Positions 38,122-48,521 are shown, counted from the stretch's first letter. The stretch: 64,000 nucleotides of DNA from Enterobacillus tribolii (GCF_003363015.1 NZ_QRAP01000008.1:184727-248726), one strand, 5' to 3'. Notes: generated by a model not told the origin, from the letters alone. A program made the numbers and translations.

Positions 38122-39039
38122 TCAGGGCAGCTCATTGCCCGCGGCGCGGAAGATTTCATACCACTCTTCCCGGCTGAGCGTCAGCGTCGCTGCCTGCGCA
38201 ATCTGTTGCAGGCGCGGCAGGCTCATCGTGCCGGACACCACCTGCATGTTGGCCGGATGGCGCAGGATCCAGGCGGCGGCGATGGTCGTGTTGCTGACCC
38301 CATAGCGCACGGCGATATCGTCGATGGTTTTATTCAGCGCCGGAAACCTGGCGTTCCCCAAAAAGACGCCCTCAAACATGCCATACTGGAACGGCGACCA
38401 GGCCTGAATGGTCACGTCGTTCAGGCGGCAATAACTCAGCACTTCGCCGTCGTGATCGACGCTGGCGGCATTTTCCATATTGACGTTAAAGCCGCTGCGG
38501 ATCATCCCGCAGTTGGTAATGCTGAGCTGAAGCTGGTTCACCAGGATTTTCTGGCTCATCGACTTCTGCAACAGCGCCATCTGCAGCGGGCTCTGGTTGG
38601 AAACGCCGAAGCGACGCACCTTGCCGCTGTTATGCAGGATGTCGAAGGCTTCCGCCACTTCGTCCGGCTCCATCAGGGTATCCGGACGGTGCAGCAGCAG
38701 CATGTCGAGATACTCGGTGCCCAGGCGCTGTAAAATGCCGTCGACCGAGCTGAGAATGTGGGATTTGGAAAAATCGAACAGCCCCTTGCGGATGCCGCAT
38801 TTGGATTGCAGGAACACCTTTTCGCGCCGATCGTCATTGAGGTGCGCGGCGCGGGCGAAAATACGCTCGCACTCCCCGCCGCCGTAAATATCGGCATGAT
38901 CGAAAAACGTCAGCCCCATATCCATCGCGCCGTGCACGAACTTCTCGGCTTCTGCCACGCTGAGCTGATCCAGACGCATGCACCCTACGGCGACGGCCGG
39001 AACCCGCAGCGCCGAGCCACCCAAACGAACTTGTTTCAT
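38122..39039 (-). CDS. Aldo/keto reductase, YdhF-like
   Basis: A 305-residue NADPH-dependent TIM-barrel reductase. The catalytic tetrad of the family is visible: Asp and Tyr in DHADIYGG (about 48-55), Lys in QSKCG and His in LLLHRPD. It resembles E. coli YdhF more than other reductases. Inside a rhamnose locus it could reduce lactaldehyde or a related sugar aldehyde, but E. coli does not place it here, and the fucO-like gene already supplies lactaldehyde reductase. Confidence 0.85.
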   Translation of the reverse strand: MKQVRLGGSALRVPAVAVGCMRLDQLSVAEAEKFVHGAMDMGLTFFDHADIYGGGECERIFARAAHLNDDRREKVFLQSKCGIRKGLFDFSKSHILSSVDGILQRLGTEYLDMLLLHRPDTLMEPDEVAEAFDILHNSGKVRRFGVSNQSPLQMALLQKSMSQKILVNQLQLSITNCGMIRSGFNVNMENAASVDHDGEVLSYCRLNDVTIQAWSPFQYGMFEGVFLGNARFPALNKTIDDIAVRYGVSNTTIAAAWILRHPANMQVVSGTMSLPRLQQIAQAATLTLSREEWYEIFRAAGNELP

Positions 39040-39088
39040 GATATCGTCCTGTCGGTTACGTATTTTGCCTTACGGTACTGTAATGCAC

Positions 39089-39943
39089 TCAACGCACCGC
39101 CGCCACAAAACGCTGACGATAATCACGCGGCGTCATTCCCGCCTCACGGGTAAAGACCACGGAAAAGTAGTTGCTGTCCTCAAAGCCGCAGCGCGTCGCG
39201 ATTTCACTGATGCGATATTCGCTGCGCCGCAGCAAACTTTTGGCGCGGCACAGCCGGATTTGCCGCAGATAGTGGGTGACGCTCATGCCGGTTTGCTGGC
39301 GGAACAGCTGTTTCAGCGAGCGCTCGCTCAGCTGATGCTCATGGCAAAACGCCCCCAGATCAAAATGCTTTTCTATCGCCCCCTGCAACGCCGCCATCAG
39401 CAGGTCCAACTGCTCGCCATCGGGCAGCAAAGCGGCGCCATCCGCACGATAACGGTGACGGCACAGCACGATAGCCAGCTGAAGCAGCAGGGCTTCCGTC
39501 AGTTGCAGGGATAACACGTCATTTTTGCGGCTCTCCTGCGCCAGTTGGGCGATGATCGGCCGCGCCTGCGCCATACCTGCGGTCGTCAGACGCCAGTGGT
39601 GCCCCGCCGGCTGCGGATCGAAAGGCGGCAGCAGGTTTTCCCAGCTGGCATGCAGGCTCAGGCGTTCCGGGCAGTAAATGATGTTATCCAGCACCAGATC
39701 GTTAACCGACTCATAGCCGTGGCGATCGCTGGCGCGAATGTAGAACAGATCACCGCAGGTAATGCGGTAGGGGCGATCGTTAAGGATATGCAGCCCGTTG
39801 CCGCGCCAGACCACCACCAGCTCATAAAACTCGTGGGTATGTTCGGAAAACACTTCCTGAGGATAGCGATCGGCAACCGCTACCGGCATCTGCGCGGACG
39901 GCAGGTAATCACGGGTTTCCAGCAGCAGCGGGGTTAAAGCCAA
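39089..39943 (-). CDS. rhaR: Transcriptional activator RhaR
   Basis: This 284-residue AraC-family activator has an N-terminal cupin-like rhamnose domain ([23 protein letters not shown], about 22-44) and a C-terminal double HTH ([25 protein letters not shown]). The start is a TTG with AGGATGA about 7 nt upstream; an out-of-frame ATG nearby ends at once. RhaR activates rhaSR in response to L-rhamnose. It lies 96 nt after rhaS on the same strand. Confidence 0.92.
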   Translation of the reverse strand: MALTPLLLETRDYLPSAQMPVAVADRYPQEVFSEHTHEFYELVVVWRGNGLHILNDRPYRITCGDLFYIRASDRHGYESVNDLVLDNIIYCPERLSLHASWENLLPPFDPQPAGHHWRLTTAGMAQARPIIAQLAQESRKNDVLSLQLTEALLLQLAIVLCRHRYRADGAALLPDGEQLDLLMAALQGAIEKHFDLGAFCHEHQLSERSLKQLFRQQTGMSVTHYLRQIRLCRAKSLLRRSEYRISEIATRCGFEDSNYFSVVFTREAGMTPRDYRQRFVAAVR

Positions 39944-40039
39944 GACGTCATCCTATGCAAAACGGGCTCAAAGGCAGATTATCGCCGTTTGACGCAAAAA
40001 ATGGATTGACCCATACCGCGAAAATCATTTCTGCCGCAA

Positions 40040-40867
40040 TCAGTGCCGCCGGCGCTGACGGATTTCCCGCGGAGAAATGGAGAACTCCCGCCGGAACAGC
40101 GTGGAAAAGTGATTACTGTCGCCAAAGCCGCAACGGTAGGCGATATCAGTTACGCTGTCGTCGCTGTGGCACAACTGATGACGCGCCTGCAATAACCTCA
40201 GCCGGGTCAGGTAACGCTGCGGCGTCATGCCGGTACGGCTTTTCAGCTGACGGTGCAGCGTACGCAGCGGCAGGTTGAAACGCCCGGCCAGCTCTTCCCA
40301 TTCCACCTCGCCGGCGAAATGTTCCTGCAGCCACTCCATTAACTGATACAGGCGCCCCTCCGGATCATCGCCGGCGCGGGCCATGCACCCCATGCGCAGC
40401 GTCACCAGCAGTTGCATAAACACGCTTTCATACAGCGCCGTCTCTTCCGCCGTTTGCCGGGAAGGCATGGCTGCCAGGCGCGCAATCAGCGCGGTGGCCT
40501 GCTGCATCACCTGGTGGCCGACCCGCCAGTGCGCGGGATACACGCCGTCCTGCTCGCACGGCAGCAGACGCTCGACGCCAGAAAGAAAGCGGAACGCATC
40601 CGGCGCGCGAAACAGCACGTTGGTCAGGTACAGCCCGTCGGTTTGCTCGAACTGATGGCGGTCATGATCGCGCACGAAGCAAACGCAGCCGCCGCTCAGG
40701 GTATACGGATTGCCGTTGAACACATGGATGCCCGCCCCCTGTTCCACCAGCACGATCTCATAGAAATCATGATGATGTTCAGGGAATTCCGGCTGCGGCG
40801 CCCGCGGCTCAATCGCGATCGGCACCTGACCGGAAGGGAAAAAATCAGCACAGTGCAGAACCGTCAT
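40040..40867 (-). CDS. rhaS: Transcriptional activator RhaS
   Basis: This 275-residue AraC-family activator resembles E. coli RhaS from its first residues ([22 protein letters not shown]) through the C-terminal HTH ([17 protein letters not shown]). AGGAGGTGA precedes the ATG. RhaS with L-rhamnose activates rhaBAD and rhaT. It is divergent from rhaB with a 330-nt control region between. Confidence 0.95.
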   Translation of the reverse strand: MTVLHCADFFPSGQVPIAIEPRAPQPEFPEHHHDFYEIVLVEQGAGIHVFNGNPYTLSGGCVCFVRDHDRHQFEQTDGLYLTNVLFRAPDAFRFLSGVERLLPCEQDGVYPAHWRVGHQVMQQATALIARLAAMPSRQTAEETALYESVFMQLLVTLRMGCMARAGDDPEGRLYQLMEWLQEHFAGEVEWEELAGRFNLPLRTLHRQLKSRTGMTPQRYLTRLRLLQARHQLCHSDDSVTDIAYRCGFGDSNHFSTLFRREFSISPREIRQRRRH

Positions 40868-41197
40868 GCTTCACCTCCTCAGTACCAGACAGTGCAATAG
40901 CCCAGTTCCTTAACGTCCTGTTCCGATAGTAAAAGAGGGGCTGCCGGCTCACCTTAAACTTTTGACGGCAAACCTCACTTAACCGCCCGTTTTTTCAAGA
41001 AACCCCGGGGAAAATACGGAAATGCGGACAGCATCACATCCCGCTCCTGACGAACGAAAAGCCAAAAGTGTGAGTTCCTTCACTTTCACCTTTGCCATTT
41101 TGCCAATCGCAATTTTGTGCTGGCAGCCACGGGAAGGTCGCTTTTTCCCCAACTTCCTACACTGGCGCTCATTGGGACACCACGGGACGTAACTACC
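40868..41197 (+). promoter_or_regulatory. Divergent rhaS/rhaB control region with CRP site and candidate RhaS operator
   Basis: These 330 nt contain no gene. TGTGAGTTCCTTCACT (41069-41084) is a good CRP core. Two 17-bp elements follow: CCTTTGCCATTTTGCCA (41089-41105) and TGGCAGCCACGGGAAGG (41121-41137), 15 bp apart and partly inverted repeats of each other. Elements of similar text occupy the E. coli rhaBAD promoter as RhaS half-sites. The matching pair at rhaT supports the assignment. The RhaR site for rhaSR was not pinned down. Confidence 0.65.
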
Positions 41198-42685
41198 ATG
41201 ACCATTCGCAACATTGTCGCCATCGACCTCGGCGCTTCCAGCGGGCGCGTGATGCTGGCCACTTTCCATAATGACGCGCGTCATCAGAACGATAAGCGGC
41301 TGACGCTGCGGGAAGTACGGCGCTTTACCAATCAGTTGCTGCGCCGCAACGGGACGGACACCTGGGATCTGGATGCTATCGAAGGCGAAATCCGCGCGGC
41401 GCTGCATCAGCTCGACGCCGAGGGCATCGTACCCGACAGCATCGGTATCGACACCTGGGGCGTGGACTTCGTGCTGCTGAATCAGCAGGGCGAACGCGTC
41501 GGCTACCCTGTTTCCTACCGCGATGCGCGCACCTACGGCGTGATGGCGCGGGCGCAGCATCAGTTGGGCACCGCGTCGATCTACCGCCGCACCGGCATCC
41601 AGTTTCTGCCGTTCAACACGCTCTACCAACTGCGGGCGCTGAGCGAACAGCACCCGGAGTGGGTGCAGCAAACCGCACGCCTGCTGATGATCCCCGACTA
41701 CCTGCACTACCGGCTGACCGGTTGCTACAACTGGGAATACACCAACGCCAGCACCACGCAGTTGCTCAATATCGACAGCGGCAACTGGGATACGGAGCTG
41801 TTGGCCTGGGCCGGCGTTCCCGCCGGTTGGTTCGGCCGCCCGAGCGCTCCCGGCAATACCGTGGGCTACTGGCGCACCGCCGGCGGCCATGACGTACCTG
41901 TCGTCGCCGTCGCCACCCACGACACCGCCAGCGCGGTAGTCGCCGCGCCGCTGCATGACGCCGATGCGGCCTACCTCAGTTCCGGCACCTGGTCGCTGAT
42001 GGGCATCGAAAGCCGCACGCCCTTTACCCACGCAGGCGCGCTGGCCGCCAACATCACCAATGAAGGCGGCGCGGAAGGCCGTTACCGGGTGTTGAAAAAC
42101 ATCATGGGGCTGTGGCTGCTGCAACGCATGGTTCAGGAACGGTCGATCGACGATCTGCCGGGGCTGATCGCCCAGGCCGCGCAGCAACCCGCCTGCCGCT
42201 TCCTGATCAACCCGAATCACGACCGCTTCATCAACCCGCAGCATATGTGCCGGGAAATTCAGAACGACTGCCGGGAACGCGGCGCCCCCGTGCCGGAAAC
42301 CGACGCACAGTTGGCGCGCTGCATCTTCGACAGCTTAGCCATGCTCTACCGCCAGGTCGCCGGCGAACTGGCCGATCTGCACGGTAAACCGCTCAGCCGG
42401 CTGCACATCGTCGGCGGTGGCAGCCAGAACCACTTTCTTAATCAACTGTGCGCCAACGCCTGCGGACTGCCCGTCAGCACCGGCCCGGTGGAAGCCTCCA
42501 CGCTGGGCAACGTCGGCTGCCAGCTCATGGCGCTGGGCGACGTCGCGGACGTCAGCGCGTTCCGCGCCGTCGTGACGCACAACTTTCCCCTGCAACATTT
42601 CATGCCTCAGGACAACGCTGACTTTGCCGCGCACTGGGCGCAATTTCAGTCACTGAGCTTACACTCTAAGGAACTTTGCGTATGA
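41198..42685 (+). CDS. rhaB: Rhamnulokinase
   Basis: RhaB (495 residues; E. coli 489) phosphorylates L-rhamnulose at C1. It is a FGGY-type sugar kinase with the N-terminal phosphate motif [13 protein letters not shown] and the central [12 protein letters not shown]. Further motifs are SSGTWSLMG and the adenosine motif [12 protein letters not shown]. The ATG at 41198 is chosen; an upstream in-frame extension overlaps the operator. Its stop overlaps rhaA (ATGA). Confidence 0.96.
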   Translation: MTIRNIVAIDLGASSGRVMLATFHNDARHQNDKRLTLREVRRFTNQLLRRNGTDTWDLDAIEGEIRAALHQLDAEGIVPDSIGIDTWGVDFVLLNQQGERVGYPVSYRDARTYGVMARAQHQLGTASIYRRTGIQFLPFNTLYQLRALSEQHPEWVQQTARLLMIPDYLHYRLTGCYNWEYTNASTTQLLNIDSGNWDTELLAWAGVPAGWFGRPSAPGNTVGYWRTAGGHDVPVVAVATHDTASAVVAAPLHDADAAYLSSGTWSLMGIESRTPFTHAGALAANITNEGGAEGRYRVLKNIMGLWLLQRMVQERSIDDLPGLIAQAAQQPACRFLINPNHDRFINPQHMCREIQNDCRERGAPVPETDAQLARCIFDSLAMLYRQVAGELADLHGKPLSRLHIVGGGSQNHFLNQLCANACGLPVSTGPVEASTLGNVGCQLMALGDVADVSAFRAVVTHNFPLQHFMPQDNADFAAHWAQFQSLSLHSKELCV

Positions 42686-43938
42686 CTATCTCGATTGAAC
42701 AGGCCTGGGAACTGGCGAAACAACGCTTTGCCGCGGTTGGCGTCGATGCGGAAGCCGCGCTGCGTCAAATGGATCGTCTGCCGATCTCCATGCACTGCTG
42801 GCAGGGCGACGATGTCGCCGGTTTTGAACAGGCGCAGGGGGAACTGACCGGCGGCATTCAGGCCACCGGCAACTACCCGGGCAAAGCGCGCAACGCCACC
42901 GAACTGCGCGCCGACCTGGATCAGGCGCTGGCGCTGATCCCCGGCCCGAAACGCCTCAACCTGCATGCCATCTACCTGGAATCCGACACGCCGGTAGAAC
43001 GCAACCGCATCGAGCCGCGCCACTTCAGCAACTGGGTTGAGTGGGCCAAAAATCACCAGATGGGGCTGGACTTTAACCCCACCTGTTTCTCCCATCCGCT
43101 GAGCGCCGACGGCTTCACGCTGACGCATCACGATGAAAAAATCCGCCGCTTCTGGATCGAACATTGCCAGGCCAGCCGCCGCATCTCCGCCTATTTCGGC
43201 GAACAGCTGGGCACGCCATCGGTGATGAATATCTGGATCCCGGACGGCATGAAAGACACGCCGGTGGATCGCCTCGGCCCGCGCCGCCGCCTGCTGGAAG
43301 CGCTGGACGAAGTGATTGCCGAGAAGCTGAACCCCGCGCACCACATTGATGCGGTGGAAAGCAAACTGTTCGGCATCGGCGCGGAAAGCTACACCGCCGG
43401 CTCCAATGAATTCTATCTGGGCTACGCCACCAGCCGTCAGACCGCGCTGTGCCTGGACGCCGGTCACTTCCATCCTACCGAAGTGATTTCCGACAAGATC
43501 TCCAGCGCCATGCTGTACGTACCGCGCCTGCTGCTGCACGTCAGCCGCCCGGTGCGCTGGGACAGCGACCACGTCGTGCTGCTGGATGACGAAACGCAGG
43601 CCATCGCCAGCGAAATTATCCGCCATGACCTGTTCGACCGCGTACACATCGGCCTGGACTTCTTCGATGCCTCCATCAACCGCATCGCCGCCTGGGTCAT
43701 CGGCACACGCAACATGAAGAAAGCCCTGCTGCGCGCCCTGCTCGAACCGACCGACAAACTGCGCCAGCTGGAGCTGGACGGCGACTACACCGCGCGCCTG
43801 GCGCTGCTGGAAGAGCAGAAATCCCTGCCCTGGCAGGCAGTGTGGGAAATGTATTGCCTGCGCAACGACGTGCCCGCCGATGCCGGCTGGCTGAAAACCG
43901 TGCGCGCTTATGAACAACAGATCCTCAGCCAACGTTAA
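42682..43938 (+). CDS. rhaA: L-rhamnose isomerase
   Basis: RhaA (418 residues; E. coli 419) converts L-rhamnose to L-rhamnulose. The metal-binding core is visible around [11 protein letters not shown], the [25 protein letters not shown] stretch and the HVGLDFFD-like segment near residue 333. The ATG overlaps the rhaB stop by 4 nt. Metal ions (Mn/Zn) are needed in the family. Confidence 0.97.
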   Translation: MTISIEQAWELAKQRFAAVGVDAEAALRQMDRLPISMHCWQGDDVAGFEQAQGELTGGIQATGNYPGKARNATELRADLDQALALIPGPKRLNLHAIYLESDTPVERNRIEPRHFSNWVEWAKNHQMGLDFNPTCFSHPLSADGFTLTHHDEKIRRFWIEHCQASRRISAYFGEQLGTPSVMNIWIPDGMKDTPVDRLGPRRRLLEALDEVIAEKLNPAHHIDAVESKLFGIGAESYTAGSNEFYLGYATSRQTALCLDAGHFHPTEVISDKISSAMLYVPRLLLHVSRPVRWDSDHVVLLDDETQAIASEIIRHDLFDRVHIGLDFFDASINRIAAWVIGTRNMKKALLRALLEPTDKLRQLELDGDYTARLALLEEQKSLPWQAVWEMYCLRNDVPADAGWLKTVRAYEQQILSQR

Positions 43939-43951
43939 GGAATACCCGACT

Positions 43952-44776
43952 ATGCAAGCGATTCTCTCTTCCTGGTTCATCCGGGACATGATCAAAGCCA
44001 CCGGCGACATGTGGCGCAAGGGCTGGGATGAACGTAACGGCGGCAACATCAGCCTGCGTTTGCTGGCGGAAGATGTCGCCCCCTTCCGCGCCGATTTTTA
44101 CGAGCAACCGCGCTGCGTGGAACTGACGCAGGCGGCGCCGGATCTGGCGAACTGCTGGTTCCTGGTTACCGGCTCCGGCAAGTTCTTCCGCAACGTGGAG
44201 CTGGCCCCGGCGGAAAACCTGGTGCTGCTGCAACTCAACGACCGCGGCACCGCCTACCACATTCACTGGGGGCTGACCGGCGGCGGGCTGCCGACTTCCG
44301 AACTGGCGGCACATTTTCAGTCGCACGCGGTGAGAATACAGGTCAGCGCCGGACGCGACCGGGTCATCATGCACTGCCACGCGACCAACCTGATCGCCCT
44401 GAGCTACGTGCATGAGCTGGACAATGCGCGCTTCACCCGCCTGCTGTGGGAAGGCAGCACCGAATGCCTGGTGGTGTTCCCGGACGGCATCGGCATTGTG
44501 CCCTGGATGGTGCCGGGCACTGACGGCATCGGCACCCAGACCGCAGAGCAGATGCGGGCGCACAGCCTGGTGCTGTGGCCGTTCCACGGCATCTTCGGCA
44601 GCGGCCCGACGCTCGACGACGCCTTCGGGCTGATTGATACCGCGGAAAAATCGGCGGAAATCATGGTTAAAGTGCTGTCGATGGGCGGCAAGCGGCAAAC
44701 CATCTCCAGCGAAGAGCTGGTGGCGCTGGGCAAACGCTTCGGCGTTACCCCGCTGCCCGCCGCGCTGAAAGACTAA
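43952..44776 (+). CDS. rhaD: Rhamnulose-1-phosphate aldolase
   Basis: RhaD cleaves L-rhamnulose-1-phosphate to DHAP and L-lactaldehyde. The ATG at 43952 gives 274 residues, the E. coli length; the longer frame overlaps rhaA. It is a class II zinc aldolase with the histidine pair in VIMHCHATN and the substrate segments [10 protein letters not shown] and LVTGSGKFF. The downstream fucO-like gene would process the lactaldehyde. Confidence 0.96.
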   Translation: MQAILSSWFIRDMIKATGDMWRKGWDERNGGNISLRLLAEDVAPFRADFYEQPRCVELTQAAPDLANCWFLVTGSGKFFRNVELAPAENLVLLQLNDRGTAYHIHWGLTGGGLPTSELAAHFQSHAVRIQVSAGRDRVIMHCHATNLIALSYVHELDNARFTRLLWEGSTECLVVFPDGIGIVPWMVPGTDGIGTQTAEQMRAHSLVLWPFHGIFGSGPTLDDAFGLIDTAEKSAEIMVKVLSMGGKRQTISSEELVALGKRFGVTPLPAALKD

Positions 44777-44790
44777 GACGCCAGGTTTTT

Positions 44791-44814
44791 GCGCCTTCGG
44801 GAAACCGAAGGCGT
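44791..44814 (+). terminator. GAAA-loop hairpin between rhaD and fucO
   Basis: GCGCCTTCGG (44791-44800) and CCGAAGGCGT (44805-44814) form a 10-position stem with a stable GAAA tetraloop (the closing end is G-T). No T run follows. It is more likely an mRNA stabiliser or attenuator than a full terminator, setting lower fucO-rhaM expression. Confidence 0.55.
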
Positions 44815-44849
44815 AACGGCACGGTTTCTTTAATTTCAGGAGCGACATC

Positions 44850-45998
44850 ATGAGTTTTATGCTGGCTTTACCCAAAATCAGCCTGCACGGCAGCGGCGCC
44901 ATTCCCGACATGGTCGGTTTGCTGGCCGGTAAGCAGTGGGGCAAAGCGCTGATCGTCACCGACGGCCAGTTGGTGGAGCTGGGGCTGCTCGACAGCCTGT
45001 TCAACGCGCTGAAAACGCATCAGTTACCCTACGCGCTGTTCAGCGACGTGTTTCCGAACCCAACCGAAGAGCTGGTGCAGCAGGGGTTGGCCACCTTCCA
45101 CCAGCATAGCTGCGACTACCTGATCGCCTTCGGCGGCGGCAGCCCCATCGACACCGCCAAGGCAATCAAAATCCTGACCGCCAACCCGGCGCCCTCCACC
45201 GCCTATTCCGGCGTCGGCAAAGTGAAGCAGCCCGGCGTACCGCTGGTGGCGATCAACACTACCGCCGGCACCGCAGCCGAGCTGACCAGCAACGCGGTTA
45301 TCATCGACAGCCAGCGCCAGGTGAAGGAAGTCATCATCGACAGCCAAATCATCCCGGATATCGCCGTTGACGATCCGGATGTGATGCTGGACATCCCCGC
45401 GTCCGTTACTGCCGCTACCGGCATGGATGCCCTGACCCACGCCATTGAGGCTTACGTTTCCCTCGGCGCGCATCCGCTGACCGACCATTCAGCGCTGGAG
45501 TCGATCCGTCTCATTACCGAGTGGCTGCCGCAGGCGGTGGAAAACGGCAAAAACCTGAAGGCGCGCGAAATGATGGCCTATGGTCAGTACCTGGCCGGCA
45601 TGGCGTTCAACAGCGCCGGGCTGGGGCTGGTGCATTCGCTGGCGCATCAGCCTGGCGCTACCCACAACCTGCCGCACGGGGTGTGCAACGCCATCCTGTT
45701 GCCGGTGGTGGAAGAGTTTAACCGCCCGCAGGCCATTGCCCGCTTTGCCCGCATCGCGCAGGCGATGGGCAAAGATACCCGCAACATGGACGACGACGAG
45801 GCCAGCCGTCTGGCTATCACCGCGATTCGCGAACTGTCTCAACGGGTGGGCATTCCCGCCGGTTTCTCGGCGCTCGGCATTAAGGAACAGGATATCGAAG
45901 GCTGGCTGGACAAAGCGCTGGCCGATCCCTGCGCGCCCTGCAACCCGCGTCCCGCCGACCGCGAACAGGTACGCGCCCTTTATTTACAGGCCTTATAA
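44850..45998 (+). CDS. fucO: Iron-containing alcohol dehydrogenase, probable lactaldehyde reductase
   Basis: The 382-residue protein is a group III (iron) alcohol dehydrogenase, the size of FucO and YiaY. Conserved text includes the NAD motif GGGSPIDTAKAI, the TTAGTAAE segment and the metal ligands in MDALTHAIE and HSLAHQPGATHNLPHG. In the rhamnose operon it would reduce L-lactaldehyde to 1,2-propanediol under anaerobiosis. In E. coli fucO is in the fucose regulon, so its place here gives a self-contained rhamnose pathway. The exact enzyme name rests on context. Confidence 0.85.
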   Translation: MSFMLALPKISLHGSGAIPDMVGLLAGKQWGKALIVTDGQLVELGLLDSLFNALKTHQLPYALFSDVFPNPTEELVQQGLATFHQHSCDYLIAFGGGSPIDTAKAIKILTANPAPSTAYSGVGKVKQPGVPLVAINTTAGTAAELTSNAVIIDSQRQVKEVIIDSQIIPDIAVDDPDVMLDIPASVTAATGMDALTHAIEAYVSLGAHPLTDHSALESIRLITEWLPQAVENGKNLKAREMMAYGQYLAGMAFNSAGLGLVHSLAHQPGATHNLPHGVCNAILLPVVEEFNRPQAIARFARIAQAMGKDTRNMDDDEASRLAITAIRELSQRVGIPAGFSALGIKEQDIEGWLDKALADPCAPCNPRPADREQVRALYLQAL

Positions 45999-46013
45999 AC
46001 GGGGAGAAACACC

Positions 46014-46328
46014 ATGATTCGTAAAGCCTTCGTTATGCAGGTCAACCCGGATGCCCATGCGGAGTATCAGCGCCGCCATTCGCCGATCTGGCCTGAGCTG
46101 GAGCAGGTATTGAAAGCCCACGGCGCACACCATTACGCCATTTATCTCGACAAAACGCGCAACCTGCTGTTCGCCACGGTGGAGATTGAGTCGGAAGCGC
46201 GCTGGGATGCGGTCGCGCAAACCGAAGTGTGCCAACGCTGGTGGAAGCACATGACGGACGTCATGCCAAGCAACCCGGACAACAGCCCGGTCAGCGAAAC
46301 GCTGCGCGAAGTTTTTTACCTGGACTAA
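46014..46328 (+). CDS. rhaM: L-rhamnose mutarotase
   Basis: RhaM (104 residues, as in E. coli) interconverts rhamnose anomers. Typical residues are present: the N-terminal [19 protein letters not shown] with the active histidine, HHYAIYLD in the middle, and [12 protein letters not shown] near the end. It lies 15 nt after the fucO-like gene and closes the operon. Confidence 0.95.
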   Translation: MIRKAFVMQVNPDAHAEYQRRHSPIWPELEQVLKAHGAHHYAIYLDKTRNLLFATVEIESEARWDAVAQTEVCQRWWKHMTDVMPSNPDNSPVSETLREVFYLD

Positions 46329-46336
46329 CCCATTTT

Positions 46337-46358
46337 ACCGGCCCGGCAACGGGCCGGT
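46337..46358 (+). terminator. Terminator after rhaM
   Basis: ACCGGCCCG (46337-46345) pairs perfectly with CGGGCCGGT (46350-46358) around a GCAA tetraloop, 8 nt after the rhaM stop. The following bases are CGTTCATT, so the T run is weak. Confidence 0.7.
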
Positions 46359-46489
46359 CGTTCATTGACGCAGTTCCCCGCACGCCCTCTGTTTTTTTAT
46401 TTCCGTTGAACTGCCGTAGAGCCTGATTTTGCAACACTACGGCAAACTTTCCCGCTTTATCCTTTTCACCCAATTTATTCGTGGAATGT

Positions 46490-48475
46490 ATGTATCAACA
46501 GAGAATCCGCGCCCTGCTGCGTACGATTTGGTTTCAGCTGATCCTGCTGACCCTGACGATGACCACCGCACGCTATTGCATGTTTCATACCTTCGTTGAT
46601 TCGCGCGAGATTGCCGGGCACGAACACGCCCTGACCAGCCTGTGGTTCACCGGCCTGCGTTTCGATCTGCGCGTAGCAGCCTGCCTGCTGCTGCCGGTGT
46701 TCGTGGCGGGACTGTTGCTGTCGGTAAAAGCGGCGACCTGGCGTTGGCTGAAATACCTGACCTGCATCTACTGCGCGCTGATCACCTTCGTCATCATCAC
46801 CGCCGACGTCAGCAACTACTTTTATTACCAGACCTATCACAACTTTATCGATATCTTCGCTTTCGGCCTGATGGATGACGAAACCCGCGCGGTCGTCGGC
46901 AACATCTGGCAGGGATACCCCGTTGCGCGCCTGCTGGCGCTGACGCTACTGACGGCGCTGCTGGCCGCCGCGCTGTGCCAGTGGTTGTTACACCGCCTGC
47001 CCGCCCGCCGCTGGCCAACTGCCCGCTTCGCGCTCTGCCTGCTGCTCAGTCTTATCCTGCTGGTCATTTTCGCCCGCGGCAGCCTGAGCACCTTTCCGCT
47101 GCGCCGCAACGACGCCCAGATCTCCACCGTTATGACCTTCAACAAGCTGGCGCCGAACGGCGCGATGGCGCTGGTCTGGGCCTATGGCGACCATCAGGAG
47201 GATGCGCACTTCACGCCCGTAACCGCCCGTGACGGCGATGCCCTGCTGCGCCAGAGCGGGCTGGATTCGCTGGACGCCCGCACGCCGCCCAACCCGTGGC
47301 TGGCGGCGCACAAACCGAACGTGGTTATGGCGCTGATGGAAAGCATGGGCAGCAACATGATGGTGTTCGATCATCTGCCGGAAAACGATCTGCTGGGCGC
47401 CCTGCGTCCGGCGTTTCAGCAGGACTTCGTTTTCCGCCGTTTCGTGTCGGAAGGCAATGGCACCGCGCCCTCTTTCGCCGCGATGTTCTTCCACAGCCCG
47501 GCGCAGAACATCAGCCACTCTTCGGCTCAGCACACGGTGCTCAGCGGCACGCCCTACTCGGTTTATAAGAAAGCGGGTTACAAAGTCATTTTCATTACGT
47601 CCAGCAGCCGGATGTGGCGCAACCTGGGGAACTACCTTCCCTTGCAGGGCGTGGATGACGTTTACGATCAGTCCTCGCTGATGGCGCTGTACCCGGAATC
47701 CGCCCCGCAGCTCACGGACTGGGGCGTGCCGGACGAATTCGCTTTCCGGCTGGCGGAAAAACTGCTGGCGGAAAGTAAGCAGCCGCTGTTTATCAGCATC
47801 CTGACCATAACCAATCATCCGCCGTACATCGTACCGCCGCACTACCACCCACAGCCGGTTGCCGCGCCTGATGCCTTAATGACGCATGCGGAAGTGGACC
47901 AGGACGAGCAGCTCAACATCATGCGTACCTACCAGTACGCCACCGACGCCCTGGGCCGGTTTATCGCTGACGTGAAGCGTTCCGCGCGCGGCAACGACAC
48001 GCTGATCGCCGCCAGCGGCGACCATCAGATGCGGCGCCTGCGGGCTATTTATCCGCGCGAGCAGTTTCTCGATCGCGCGGTGCCGTTCTACCTCTATGTT
48101 CCGCAGAAAATCCTGCAACACAGCACGTGGCGTTTCGATCCCTCCCGGCCCGGTTCGCACAAGGATATCTTCCCCACGCTGTACGCCTACAGCCTGTCCG
48201 ACACGCCCTATCAGGCGCTGGGCGGTCGTAACATGCTGGCACCACAGGACGATCCCGGCCGCGCGTTCGGTTATAACGAAGAATTGTGGATCGATGCGAA
48301 AGGCGCTTACCCGCTGACGGGCCGTCCGGCGTTTTATGCCTGGGATCCTGACAACGCGATGTCCCTGCTTCCGGCCGCCGCCGTACCGGGCGACGGGCAG
48401 CAGCAGAAGATGAGCAGCTATCCGGCTTTGCTAAAATGGCAGCTGAACGCCAGGGTAAAAGGGATTACGCAATAA
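46490..48475 (+). CDS. LtaS/sulfatase-fold inner-membrane phosphotransferase-like protein
   Basis: The ATG at 46490 gives about 661 residues; a GTG three codons earlier is possible. Five hydrophobic helices occupy about 10-215. The periplasmic alkaline-phosphatase superfamily domain has an LTA-synthase-like layout: metal residue in MALMESMGSN, probable nucleophile threonine in EGNGTAPSF, and SGDHQMRR near residue 505. Related enterobacterial enzymes transfer glycerol-phosphate or phosphoethanolamine to envelope glycans or lipids. The substrate here is unknown. Confidence 0.8.
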   Translation: MYQQRIRALLRTIWFQLILLTLTMTTARYCMFHTFVDSREIAGHEHALTSLWFTGLRFDLRVAACLLLPVFVAGLLLSVKAATWRWLKYLTCIYCALITFVIITADVSNYFYYQTYHNFIDIFAFGLMDDETRAVVGNIWQGYPVARLLALTLLTALLAAALCQWLLHRLPARRWPTARFALCLLLSLILLVIFARGSLSTFPLRRNDAQISTVMTFNKLAPNGAMALVWAYGDHQEDAHFTPVTARDGDALLRQSGLDSLDARTPPNPWLAAHKPNVVMALMESMGSNMMVFDHLPENDLLGALRPAFQQDFVFRRFVSEGNGTAPSFAAMFFHSPAQNISHSSAQHTVLSGTPYSVYKKAGYKVIFITSSSRMWRNLGNYLPLQGVDDVYDQSSLMALYPESAPQLTDWGVPDEFAFRLAEKLLAESKQPLFISILTITNHPPYIVPPHYHPQPVAAPDALMTHAEVDQDEQLNIMRTYQYATDALGRFIADVKRSARGNDTLIAASGDHQMRRLRAIYPREQFLDRAVPFYLYVPQKILQHSTWRFDPSRPGSHKDIFPTLYAYSLSDTPYQALGGRNMLAPQDDPGRAFGYNEELWIDAKGAYPLTGRPAFYAWDPDNAMSLLPAAAVPGDGQQQKMSSYPALLKWQLNARVKGITQ

Positions 48476-48493
48476 AACGCACGAGGGAAAAAT

Positions 48494-48521
48494 AACTGCG
48501 CCGGGCATGCCCGGCGCAGTT
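48494..48521. terminator. Perfect 28-bp palindrome, bidirectional terminator
   Basis: Each half reads AACTGCGCCGGGCA from its own 5' end, giving a 28-bp perfect palindrome between the converging sulfatase-fold and RND-pump genes. A-rich DNA flanks its left side, which gives a T-rich tail on minus transcripts. Confidence 0.75.

Noticed and set aside
40979..42244. A 421-codon minus-strand frame antisense to rhaB and its promoter
   Set aside because: Shadow of rhaB with low-complexity residues; it also crosses the RhaS/CRP sites.
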